Positions 1-7,129 of a stretch of DNA of 18,042 nucleotides are shown here, one piece after another. Source of the DNA: Actinomycetota bacterium (GTDB lineage Bacteria > Actinomycetota > Acidimicrobiia > Actinomarinales > Actinomarinaceae); assembly GCA_027729925.1 (NCBI GenBank), contig JAQCEB010000016.1:1-18042 (forward strand). The letters are read 5' to 3'. The notes beneath the pieces were generated by a model, which was given only the letters and a program-made list of their open reading frames with translations, was not told where the DNA came from and ran no database searches. Within the stretch, counting starts at the first letter, position 1; each line of letters opens with the position of its first letter. The translations under genes were made by a program, and so were the position numbers.

Positions 1-64
1 AATTATAAATAACACTATCTGCAATACTTTTTTCATCTTCTACAAGTAGAATTTTTTTACTCAT
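1..64 (-). CDS. Response regulator, N-terminal fragment (PhoB/RegX3-like), cut by the window edge
   Basis: Only the first 21 codons are in the window. They begin MSKKILLVEDEKSIADSV, the typical opening of a CheY-like receiver domain: a first beta strand followed by the acidic pair (E9, D10) that binds Mg2+ beside the phospho-accepting Asp, which lies outside the window. The ATG overlaps the phoU stop as TAATG (one shared base), so the two genes are probably translationally coupled. A weak AGAGA lies about 7 bases upstream. Its place at the end of a pstSCAB-phoU operon suggests an OmpR-family regulator of phosphate starvation, such as PhoB, PhoP or RegX3. The output domain is not visible, so the subfamily rests on context. 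No sensor kinase gene is visible; it may lie further downstream. Confidence 0.8.
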   Translation of the reverse strand, partial: MSKKILLVEDEKSIADSVIYN

Positions 65-705
65 TAGAATTCTCTAAATTCTCCAGACACTAAGAATGCG
101 GTTAGCTCACATATATCAACAGCGTGATCACCGCCTCTTTCAAGAGTTCTTACACACGTTATTAATCTAAAAAGTCCAGTATACAAATCTTTGTTGCCAG
201 AAATATTTGATACCTCATTAAGCATTTTATTATATAAATTATTTATTTCTTTGTCTTTATTTGCTGTTGCAAGAGCTAGCTCTATGTCTTTAGATTTTAA
301 ACTTTCCATTGCTTCTGAAGACATATCAATAACCATATATCCCATTTCAACAATAATTTTATGCAAGCTTTCAGGTATTGGAAGGTTTGAAATCTCTTTA
401 GTTGTTTTACACAGGTAAACCGAGAGATCTCCAAGTCTTTCTAAATGTAAACTAGCTTGCAGTATAGATGTAGCTAATCTTAAATCTTTAGCAACTGGCT
501 GCTCTGTTGCCATAAGTTCAAACCAATCTTTATCAATTTTTAAATAAGCTTTATCAACTTCTCCATCTTTTTTCTTTACAACTTCAGCTAATTCAACATC
601 CCTAGTTTCTAAAGCTTTAACTGCTTCAGCAAGGGTTTTAATAACTAACTCACCCATGGAAAATAAATCTAATTCAAGATTCTTAATTTTAGTATCTAAA
701 CTCAT
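64..705 (-). CDS. phoU: Phosphate-signalling protein PhoU
   Basis: A 213-aa protein of normal PhoU length with two PhoU three-helix repeats. Each repeat carries the metal-binding signature: ERLGD at residues 89-93 and ERGGDHAVDI at 189-198. PhoU proteins sit on the cytoplasmic side, link the PstSCAB transporter to the histidine kinase, and keep the Pho regulon off when phosphate is plentiful. The ATG overlaps the pstB stop as ATGA and is preceded by a good ribosome binding site (GGGAGG, 5-base spacing). The stop overlaps the next gene, a response regulator. Order and overlaps indicate co-transcription with pstCAB. There is no sign of truncation or transfer, and the family assignment is secure. 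Confidence 0.95.
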   Translation of the reverse strand: MSLDTKIKNLELDLFSMGELVIKTLAEAVKALETRDVELAEVVKKKDGEVDKAYLKIDKDWFELMATEQPVAKDLRLATSILQASLHLERLGDLSVYLCKTTKEISNLPIPESLHKIIVEMGYMVIDMSSEAMESLKSKDIELALATANKDKEINNLYNKMLNEVSNISGNKDLYTGLFRLITCVRTLERGGDHAVDICELTAFLVSGEFREF

Positions 706-1508
706 CCGAACCTCCCACTAATATATTCTTCAGTTAAACTTTGAATCGGATTTGTAAACATAGTCTTTGTATCGTTATATTCTACTAACTCTCCTGTTCT
801 TCTCCCATCCTCTGTTGCTTTAGTTGTAAAAAAAGCACAATAATCAGAGACTCTTGATGCCTGATGCATATTATGAGTAACAATTAAAATTGAAAACTCA
901 TTTACTAACAGTTGCATCAAATCCTCTATTTTTTTTGTAGCTACTGGATCAAGTGCAGAGCAGGGTTCATCCATTAATATTGTATCTGGCTCAACTGCAA
1001 TTGTTCGTGCAATACAGAGTCTTTGCTGTTGGCCACCGGACAAATCTAATGCATTTTTGTCTAAATCTTTTTTTACTTCATCCCATAATGCTGCTTGTGT
1101 CAATGCTTTTTCGATACGATCATCTAGATTGTCTGTCATATTATTAACTCTTAAACCAAACGCAATATTTTCCTTTATGGATTTTGGGAATGGATTTGGT
1201 TTTTGAAAAACCATACCAATCCTTCTTCTAACCTGTACTGGATCAACATTTTGATCATATAAATTTATACCCTGATATAAAATCTCTCCGCTTACTTTTG
1301 CACTCGGAACTAAATCGTTCATTCTATTAAACGATCTGATTAATGTGCTTTTTCCGCAACCCGATGGTCCAATAAATGCAGTAATTTTATTTTTGTACAT
1401 TTCCATTGAGACATTTTTCACAGCTACAAAATCTCCATAATTTACAGAAACATTTTTAACAGAAAAAACTGAATCTAGATCTATTTTTGAACTAGTTTTA
1501 TTTTCCAT
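702..1508 (-). CDS. pstB: Phosphate ABC transporter ATP-binding protein PstB
   Basis: ATPase subunit of the high-affinity phosphate importer, acting at the inner face of the membrane. With the start chosen here it has 268 aa. Visible motifs are Walker A GPSGCGKST (47-55), the Q-loop in MVFQKPNPFP (Gln102), the signature LSGGQQQR (from 156), Walker B ILMDEP (from 177) and the switch His212 in VTHNM. The PNPFP stretch after the Q-loop is typical of PstB. An in-frame ATG 21 bases upstream (ending at 1529) would add MKGVTLN but has no Shine-Dalgarno sequence. The chosen ATG at 1508 follows AAAGGAG with an 11-base spacer, so I prefer it. The gene lies 27 bases after pstA and its stop overlaps the phoU start (ATGA). 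Confidence 0.95.
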   Translation of the reverse strand: MENKTSSKIDLDSVFSVKNVSVNYGDFVAVKNVSMEMYKNKITAFIGPSGCGKSTLIRSFNRMNDLVPSAKVSGEILYQGINLYDQNVDPVQVRRRIGMVFQKPNPFPKSIKENIAFGLRVNNMTDNLDDRIEKALTQAALWDEVKKDLDKNALDLSGGQQQRLCIARTIAVEPDTILMDEPCSALDPVATKKIEDLMQLLVNEFSILIVTHNMHQASRVSDYCAFFTTKATEDGRRTGELVEYNDTKTMFTNPIQSLTEEYISGRFG

Positions 1509-1535
1509 ATTTAGTGTCACTCCTTTCATCTTTTT

Positions 1536-2456
1536 TTACCAATCTTTTTCAAATTTATTTCTAATTATCAACGCTATAGAATTCATCGTCAGCAACATTA
1601 CTAATAATAAAATAATTCCTGCTGAGGATGTATTTTTCCACTCCGCTTGAGGGTAACCTATCCAGTTATACACTTGAATAGGTATAGCAGTGAAGCCACT
1701 TAAAGGTGAGTCGGGATAATAGTTTACATATGTTAAAGCTCCCATAAAAATCAATGGTGCTGTCTCCCCAATTGCTCTTGATAGCCCAAGTACCATACCA
1801 GTAACCATCCCTGGAATTGCAGAAGGTACAACCTGTCTAAATATTGCTTGAAATTTTGTTGCACCGAGTGCAAGTGCTCCTTGTCTTATTGTGTCAGGTA
1901 CAGCTTTTAGTGCTTCTCTCGAAGCAACTATAACTACAGGTAAGATTAAGAGAGTTAATGTTAACCCACCAGAAAGTACTGACCTGCCAAAACCAGCAAG
2001 TCTAACAAAAACAGCTAACCCCATTAGTCCATAAATCACTGATGGGACTCCAGCTAAATTAGTTAAATTTAATTCGATAAATCTAGTTAGTTTATTTTTT
2101 GGAGCAAATTCTTCTAGGTAAATTGCAGCACCTGTTCCTAAAGGAAAAGTTGTAAATACAACTATTATCATTAACCATAATGTCCCAACAAATGCAGGGC
2201 CAATACCTGCCTTAAGTGGATCTCTAGAGTCGAGACTAGTTAAAAAATCTTGTGGATTATTGATTTGCTGTTTAGTAACCAATCCAACTTCATAATCACT
2301 AAATAATCTGTTTGAACCAGTTGATAAGATATCAAAAATTAAAGTCATCAATGTAATAATCGCGATGCTTATAGATAAATATAAAACACACAAAAAAATA
2401 ATTTCTTTTGGTGCCTTTTCTTTATTAGTTTTGGTTAAATCTTTAATGCTATTCAT
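1536..2456 (-). CDS. pstA: Phosphate ABC transporter permease PstA
   Basis: A 306-aa integral membrane protein of the binding-protein-dependent permease family. The first membrane segment is at about residues 20-44, then a roughly 45-residue external loop, then five more hydrophobic segments. The cytoplasmic EAA coupling loop, which docks on PstB, is at about 190-217 (RQGALALGATKFQAIFRQV, then VPSAIPG). PstA forms the transmembrane channel together with PstC. Its start overlaps the pstC stop by 8 bases and no strong Shine-Dalgarno sequence precedes it, so translation probably depends on ribosomes finishing pstC. It is assigned as PstA rather than PstC from its position just before pstB and from its sequence. 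Confidence 0.94.
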   Translation of the reverse strand: MNSIKDLTKTNKEKAPKEIIFLCVLYLSISIAIITLMTLIFDILSTGSNRLFSDYEVGLVTKQQINNPQDFLTSLDSRDPLKAGIGPAFVGTLWLMIIVVFTTFPLGTGAAIYLEEFAPKNKLTRFIELNLTNLAGVPSVIYGLMGLAVFVRLAGFGRSVLSGGLTLTLLILPVVIVASREALKAVPDTIRQGALALGATKFQAIFRQVVPSAIPGMVTGMVLGLSRAIGETAPLIFMGALTYVNYYPDSPLSGFTAIPIQVYNWIGYPQAEWKNTSSAGIILLLVMLLTMNSIALIIRNKFEKDW

Positions 2457-3366
2457 AAACTTTTCTGTACTTTCTAGAAATGTAGTCTGAAGCTAAATTC
2501 AAAATAAATGTCATTAAAAATAATGTGATTCCTAATGCAAATAAAGCATTATACGCAGTTGTGCCATGAGGTGTATCACCTAGTGAGACATTTACGATTG
2601 ATGAAGTTATAGTGTACATTGCACTTCGTGGATCTAAATTTAGTTCTGGATATTGACCACCTGCAATAGTTACAATCATCGTTTCACCAATTGCTCTTGA
2701 AAATCCTAAAATGAATGATGCTATGATTCCAGAGATTGCTGCTGGTAACATGATTTTTAACGCTGTAATTCTTTTAGTGGAGCCGAGTGCAAATGCTCCC
2801 ATTTTAAGTCCTTTTGGTACAGCATTTAAAGCATCATCTGATATAGATGCAATTGTTGGTACAATCATTATTCCAACAGCCATGCCTGCAGAAATTGCAT
2901 TAAATACTCCTGTTCCAGGAATAAATTTTTGAACAATATTTGGTGTAATCCAATTTAATGCAAAATATCCGAAAACTACAGTTGGTACACCAGCTAAAAG
3001 TTCAAGAACTGGTTTAATTATTTTTCTTGTTCTTTTAGAAGCAAATTCGGAAAGATAAATTGCAGAAAATAATCCTATAGGAAATGAAATTAAACAAGCA
3101 ATTGTCGCAATATATAAAGTGGAAGAAATTAGAGGCAGTACACCATATTCAGGATTTTTAAATGTAGGCGTCCATCTAGTTGCTGTAAAATATTCTTTTA
3201 ATGTAACTTCAGGAGATTGGAAAAAGTTTATAGCTTCTGTTGAAAGAGTTAAGACTATTGCTATAGATATTAATATTGCACCAAAAGCAGATAATTTTAT
3301 AAAATTCTTTACAAATTTTTCAATTAAAGGAACTGATTTTCTTGATAATTCTAGTTCATTACTCAT
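2449..3366 (-). CDS. pstC: Phosphate ABC transporter permease PstC
   Basis: A 305-aa permease and partner of PstA. It has a first membrane helix at about 24-48, then the region that characterises PstC, with TATRWTPTF (61-69) and YGVLP (74-78), then five further membrane segments. The EAA loop lies at about 179-215 (GAFALGSTKRITALKI is its core). It is the first gene after the 120-base pstS-pstC spacer. That spacer holds an intrinsic terminator followed by a candidate PHO box and -10 element, so pstC probably has its own phosphate-regulated promoter. The predicted leader is very short (about 10 bases), and only a weak GAG lies upstream of the ATG. Confidence 0.94.
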   Translation of the reverse strand: MSNELELSRKSVPLIEKFVKNFIKLSAFGAILISIAIVLTLSTEAINFFQSPEVTLKEYFTATRWTPTFKNPEYGVLPLISSTLYIATIACLISFPIGLFSAIYLSEFASKRTRKIIKPVLELLAGVPTVVFGYFALNWITPNIVQKFIPGTGVFNAISAGMAVGIMIVPTIASISDDALNAVPKGLKMGAFALGSTKRITALKIMLPAAISGIIASFILGFSRAIGETMIVTIAGGQYPELNLDPRSAMYTITSSIVNVSLGDTPHGTTAYNALFALGITLFLMTFILNLASDYISRKYRKVYE

Positions 3367-3383
3367 AAAATAATCTCAAATTA

Positions 3384-3416
3384 AATCTATTGGTCAAAAG
3401 TAAACTTAAAGTAAAT
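3384..3416 (-). promoter_or_regulatory. Candidate PHO box and -10 element for pstC
   Basis: Read on the minus strand, two consecutive 11-base direct repeats are seen: ATTTACTTTAA (3416-3406) and GTTTACTTTTG (3405-3395). Both contain TTTACTT exactly. Five bases after the second repeat is TAGATT (3389-3384), a plausible -10 box. A weaker unit in the same 11-base register, GTTTAACTTAA, lies at 3438-3428 and overlaps the terminator tail; the unit between (3427-3417) does not match. PhoB/PhoP-type regulators bind 7-base half-sites every 11 bases in place of a -35 box. The match is by eye and the background is AT-rich. Confidence 0.6.
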
Positions 3417-3434
3417 TTTTGATTTACTTAAGTT

Positions 3435-3466
3435 AAACAAAAACGCCTGTAGATTACAGGCGTTTT
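3435..3466 (-). terminator. Intrinsic terminator or attenuator between pstS and pstC
   Basis: A perfect 12-bp inverted repeat (arms 3440-3451 and 3455-3466, core CGCCTGTA) closes a 3-base loop. On the minus strand it is followed by TTTTTGTTT, a proper U-tract. It lies 20 bases after the pstS stop. It should end much of the pstS transcript and so raise the ratio of binding protein to permease. On the plus strand the tail is TTTTCATTAG, a poorer terminator, and there is no plus-strand gene for it to serve. Confidence 0.9.
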
Positions 3467-3486
3467 CATTAGTACACAAGGAGAAG

Positions 3487-4470
3487 TTATTTACTAAATT
3501 CTAACCAAGCATTCAGTGACTCAGATTTTTGTTCTTCTAACATTGGAACGTATCCAACTGCAGGAACTATTGCATCAATAGCTTCGAAATAAAAATCGAC
3601 AAATGCTTTAACTTCTGGAAGATCTTTTGCAGATTCAGCAATATATATAAACAGTGGTCTAGCTAAAAAATAATTGCCTTCAAATGCTGCTTCTGGTGAC
3701 TGACATCCATCTCCAGCATCAACTTGAACTGCATTAAGCTTATCTTTATTTTCTTCATAATAGGCTAATCCAAAGTATCCTAAACCGCCTTCAGATCCAG
3801 ATACACCGTTAACTAGTACATTGTCATCTTCGGATGCTGTGTAGTCTGATCTACTTCCAGCCTCTCCAGTAACTTCTTCATTAAAAAAGTCAAATGTACC
3901 AGAATCTGTTCCAGGACCATATAAATCTAAAGCAGCATCTGGAAAACTATCTCTTACTTGATTCCAATTTGTAACGCTGCTATCAGCAGTCCAAATTAAG
4001 GTTAATTCGTCCACTGTAAGACAAGTTGCCCATGTATTTGATGTTGGAACAACGACTGATAATGCGTCTATTCCTACTTGAACTTCAAGATAATTTACTC
4101 CATTTTCCTTACATAATTCTGCTTCTGAATCTTTAATAGCTCTTGAAGCATCTGCAATCATAATTTCACCTGGACAGAATTTTTTAAATCCACCACCTGT
4201 TCCAGAAACTCCTACAGAGATATTTACTTCAGGATATAAAATTGTGAACTCTTCAGCCACAGCTTGTGTAATTGGAAAAACAGTTGATGAACCATCAATT
4301 AAAATTTCGCCTGATAGGCTTTTAGTTGCTGTTTCACTAGCTACTGTTGTATTTACCACAGCTGATTCATTTGCAACAGTATCATTTGTTGTTTCAGAGG
4401 CATCACTTCCACCACAGGCTGTAATTATTAAAGCCATGGTCAACCAAAACTTGGATTTTGAACTATTCAT
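3487..4470 (-). CDS. pstS: Phosphate-binding lipoprotein PstS
   Basis: Substrate-binding component of the PstSCAB importer, 327 aa with the start chosen here. The N-terminus is a lipoprotein signal peptide with lipobox ITAC (Cys19), followed by an S/T/N-rich linker to about residue 51, as in many actinobacterial PstS proteins. The phosphate-site segments are present: GSSTVFP (60-66), GVSGTGGGF (87-95) and GPGTDSGTFDFF (185-196). An in-frame ATG at 4491 would add seven residues but has no Shine-Dalgarno sequence and would sit almost on the predicted transcript start. The ATG at 4470 has GAAAGG six bases upstream, giving a conventional signal peptide. The gene is preceded by a candidate PHO box and followed by an intrinsic terminator. 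Confidence 0.95.
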   Translation of the reverse strand: MNSSKSKFWLTMALIITACGGSDASETTNDTVANESAVVNTTVASETATKSLSGEILIDGSSTVFPITQAVAEEFTILYPEVNISVGVSGTGGGFKKFCPGEIMIADASRAIKDSEAELCKENGVNYLEVQVGIDALSVVVPTSNTWATCLTVDELTLIWTADSSVTNWNQVRDSFPDAALDLYGPGTDSGTFDFFNEEVTGEAGSRSDYTASEDDNVLVNGVSGSEGGLGYFGLAYYEENKDKLNAVQVDAGDGCQSPEAAFEGNYFLARPLFIYIAESAKDLPEVKAFVDFYFEAIDAIVPAVGYVPMLEEQKSESLNAWLEFSK

Positions 4471-4502
4471 TAATTTCCTTTCAAATTTCATTTGTTAAGG
4501 AA

Positions 4503-4557
4503 AATATATAAAACTCAAGTAAAAATTAGGTAAACCTGAAATTAACTGAAAGTTAAT
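4503..4557 (-). promoter_or_regulatory. Candidate PHO box and -10 element for pstS
   Basis: On the minus strand four 11-base units lie end to end: ATTAACTTTCA (4557-4547), GTTAATTTCAG (4546-4536), GTTTACCTAAT (4535-4525) and TTTTACTTGAG (4524-4514). Their cores match TTTACTT at 6, 5, 6 and 7 of 7 positions. Five bases after the last unit comes TATATT (4508-4503), a 5/6 match to a -10 box. The predicted transcript start is near 4496, leaving about 25 bases before the preferred pstS ATG. The first unit touches the stop codon of the upstream deacetylase gene. The arrangement resembles actinobacterial PHO boxes, which repeat GTTCACC every 11 bases. Confidence 0.6.
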
Positions 4558-5387
4558 TAAATAAGTTCAGTTTCAGAAAACCAATGTCCCCTATTGAAGG
4601 CAAGTATATAATTTTCGTAACCAAGAAAATCTTTTTTCAAATCATCAGGAACATTAAACCCCCACCAGTCATTTCTAAATTGTGACCTATGTGCATGCAT
4701 TGCTGCAATTTTTGTTTCAACATATTGAGAGCCATCTATTTCAACATTGATATCCTCATGTTGACTTCCAACAGGGTTAAATCGATTAAATTCTTCTTCA
4801 GAAATTATTCCTGCTTCAAACATTTTTTCACGTCTAGCTTGAATCTTATTCTTTGACCAAGCGCTGTAGTAAAGCCTCTCAGGAATCCATAAATCTTGAC
4901 CTTCCTTGAGTGGAAATTTATCAATATCACCAGCAGCAAAATATGCAGCAGTTCCAACTCGATGAGTTTGTATGTGATCTGGATGTCCATAACCACCGAA
5001 AGGATCATATGTAACTACTGCATCAGGTTTATATTTTCTAATAATATCGACTAGTTTGCCAACTGGTCCAAAATAATCTTGTCTCCAGAATGAATCCGGA
5101 TGATTATTTTCCTCTGTACCCATCATGCCTGAATCTTTATAACCTAACCATTCAAATTCCTTAACTCCAAGTACAGATAAGCTAGCTTCAAGTTCTTCTC
5201 TTCGAATTTCTGAAAGCTTTGGAAATAATTCATCAGGATTCTCATAATTATGAATCTCACCAGCAGACCCATCTGTAGCTGTAGCCACAATTACTCTGTG
5301 ACCTTCTTTTGCATATTTTGCTAAAGTGACACCAGTCGAGACAGTTTCATCATCTGGATGAGCATGAAATGCAAGTAATGTAGACAT
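4557..5387 (-). CDS. PIG-L family deacetylase, MshB/Mca-like
   Basis: A 276-aa zinc-dependent LmbE/PIG-L deacetylase. The metal and catalytic motifs are AHPDDE (9-14) near the N-terminus and GGYGHPDH (131-138), with His142 nearby. DSGM (85-88) and VVTYDP before HPDH resemble mycothiol-pathway MshB, which removes acetate from GlcNAc-inositol; Mca cleaves mycothiol S-conjugates. The C-terminal KIAAMHAHRSQ also looks MshB-like. The sequence alone does not separate MshB from Mca or from another N-acetyl-sugar deacetylase, so no symbol is given. The ATG overlaps the atpC stop as TAATG with only a weak GAAGAA upstream, so it is probably translated with the ATP synthase operon. No hairpin terminator follows before the pstS promoter. 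Confidence 0.85.
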   Translation of the reverse strand: MSTLLAFHAHPDDETVSTGVTLAKYAKEGHRVIVATATDGSAGEIHNYENPDELFPKLSEIRREELEASLSVLGVKEFEWLGYKDSGMMGTEENNHPDSFWRQDYFGPVGKLVDIIRKYKPDAVVTYDPFGGYGHPDHIQTHRVGTAAYFAAGDIDKFPLKEGQDLWIPERLYYSAWSKNKIQARREKMFEAGIISEEEFNRFNPVGSQHEDINVEIDGSQYVETKIAAMHAHRSQFRNDWWGFNVPDDLKKDFLGYENYILAFNRGHWFSETELI

Positions 5388-5698
5388 TACAGTTCTTCAG
5401 ATTGTTTAGCTAGAGCTTTGCCTCTCTCGACGGCAGACTCATGACCTTCTGCGACTTCTTCTACTAACTCACCAAGAACTATTACTTTTTCTCCAGTGAT
5501 TTGTAGCACACCACCAGAAATAGCAAAACTAGTTCGATTATCCTTATTCTCTATTGTCAACCCACCAGGTAGTAATGTAGCTACTGTTGGCTCGTGATTA
5601 TCTAAAATTCCAATCTCACCATTAGGTGTTCTTGAAATAACCATTGTGGCTTCACCTGTATAATAATTTTTTTCAGGACTGACAACCTCAACGTTCAT
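5387..5698 (-). CDS. atpC: ATP synthase epsilon subunit, short form
   Basis: Central-stalk subunit of F1, linking gamma to the c-ring. The N-terminal beta-sandwich domain is intact (about residues 1-83), with the family patterns GEIGILDNHEPTVATL and a final ISGG-containing strand. At 103 aa it is shorter than the usual 120-140. After the beta domain only about 20 residues remain (EGHESAVERGKALAKQSEEL), so the second C-terminal helix is missing and the first is short. That hairpin gives the ATP-hydrolysis brake in many bacteria. No lost extension is visible: the stop overlaps the next gene's start. The ATG directly follows the atpD stop (TAAATG). Confidence 0.93.
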   Translation of the reverse strand: MNVEVVSPEKNYYTGEATMVISRTPNGEIGILDNHEPTVATLLPGGLTIENKDNRTSFAISGGVLQITGEKVIVLGELVEEVAEGHESAVERGKALAKQSEEL

Positions 5699-7117
5699 TT
5701 AAGAATTTTTTTCCAATTCTTTTGCCTTGGACATTACTTCATCTAGTCCACCAGTCATATAAAAAGCTTGTTCAGGAACTGTATCTAAGTTACCACTTAG
5801 GATAGTTTTAAAAGCTTCAACTGTATCTTTAATAGTTACAAACTTACCTTCTATACCTGTAAACTGTTCTGCAACGAACATAGGTTGAGATAAAAATCTT
5901 TGTATTCTACGTGCTCTACCAACTATTTGCTTATCTTCCTCAGATAACTCATCAATACCAAGAATTGCAATAATGTCTTGGAGATCGTTATATCTTTGAA
6001 GCACTCTTTGTACTTCTCGAGCAGTTTGATAATGATCATCACCAACAACTCCTGGATCTAAGATTCTAGATGAGGAATCGAGTGGATCAACTGCTGGATA
6101 AATTCCAAGGTCAGCAATAGATCTTGAAAGCACTGTTCTTGCATCTAAGTGAGCAAAAGCAGTATGTGGAGCTGGATCTGTAATATCGTCAGCTGGAACA
6201 TACACAGCTTGAAGTGATGTAATAGATCTACCTTTTAATGAAGTGATTCTTTCTTGTAAGAATCCCATTTCATCAGCAAGTGTTGGTTGATAACCTACAG
6301 CTGAAGGCATTCTACCAAGAAGGGTGGAAACCTCTGAACCTGCTTGTGAAAATCTAAAGATATTATCAATGAACAAAAGAACATCTTGTTTTTCTTCGTC
6401 TCTAAAGTATTCTGCCATTGTTAATGCTGAAAGAGCTACCCTAAGTCTCACTCCAGGTGGTTCATCCATTTGACCGAAAACTAATGCTGTTTTATCGATA
6501 ACTCCAGATTCTTGCATCTCTCGAAACAAGTCATTTCCTTCACGAGTTCTTTCTCCAACACCTGCAAACACCGATACTCCACCGTGCTGAGTAGCAACTC
6601 TGTTGATCATTTCTTGTATAAGAACTGTTTTTCCTACACCTGCGCCACCAAATAGTCCAATTTTTCCACCTTGAACGTATGGCATAAGGAGATCGATAAC
6701 TTTAATTCCAGTTTCAAACATTTCGTTTTGTGCAGATACTTCTTCATAAGGAGGAGGTTTCCTATGTATTGGCCACTTTTGTTTTATACCAATGCTAGAA
6801 GTTTCAACATCAAGTGTCTCACCCCATACATTGAAAATATGTCCTAACGTCTCTTGTCCAACAGGGACTGATATAGGTGCACCGGTATCAGTTACTTGTG
6901 CTCCTCTTCTTAATCCATCTGTAGCTTGCATAGAAATTGCTCGAACTCTACCATCACCTAAATGTTGTGCGACCTCTAAAATGATAGTGCTTTTAGTACC
7001 GTCGATCTCAACATCAACTTCAAGTGCATTTGTAATCTCTGGTAGAGAGTCTTGAGGGAAAGCAACGTCAACGACTGGGCCTGCTATCTTTACAACTCTT
7101 CCTAGATTTTCACTCAT
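5699..7117 (-). CDS. atpD: ATP synthase beta subunit (catalytic)
   Basis: Catalytic subunit of F1, 472 aa. Visible features are the P-loop GGAGVGKT (157-164), the GERTREGND segment with the catalytic Glu189, the Walker B strand ending at Asp251 (LLFIDNIFRF), PSAVGYQPTLADEMG, the signature PAVDPLDSSS (from 361), and the canonical DELSEED lever at 409-415. Length and motifs are wholly conventional. The start has a strong Shine-Dalgarno sequence (AAGGAG, 8-base spacing) overlapping the atpG stop, so translation can initiate independently here. The gene lies 12 bases after atpG and directly before atpC. Confidence 0.99.
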   Translation of the reverse strand: MSENLGRVVKIAGPVVDVAFPQDSLPEITNALEVDVEIDGTKSTIILEVAQHLGDGRVRAISMQATDGLRRGAQVTDTGAPISVPVGQETLGHIFNVWGETLDVETSSIGIKQKWPIHRKPPPYEEVSAQNEMFETGIKVIDLLMPYVQGGKIGLFGGAGVGKTVLIQEMINRVATQHGGVSVFAGVGERTREGNDLFREMQESGVIDKTALVFGQMDEPPGVRLRVALSALTMAEYFRDEEKQDVLLFIDNIFRFSQAGSEVSTLLGRMPSAVGYQPTLADEMGFLQERITSLKGRSITSLQAVYVPADDITDPAPHTAFAHLDARTVLSRSIADLGIYPAVDPLDSSSRILDPGVVGDDHYQTAREVQRVLQRYNDLQDIIAILGIDELSEEDKQIVGRARRIQRFLSQPMFVAEQFTGIEGKFVTIKDTVEAFKTILSGNLDTVPEQAFYMTGGLDEVMSKAKELEKNS

Positions 7118-7129
7118 TTAATATTCTCC

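Noticed and set aside
3414..3427. Inverted repeat (GTAAAT facing ATTTAC) in the pstS-pstC spacer as a possible dimeric operator
   Set aside because: The direct-repeat reading with 11-base period explains more of the spacer and agrees with the pstS promoter. The inverted match is short and AT-rich.
4805..5008. 67-aa minus-strand frame inside the PIG-L gene, possibly a frameshifted fragment
   Set aside because: The main 276-aa frame runs intact through this region with the metal-binding HPDH motif in place, so no frameshift is needed.
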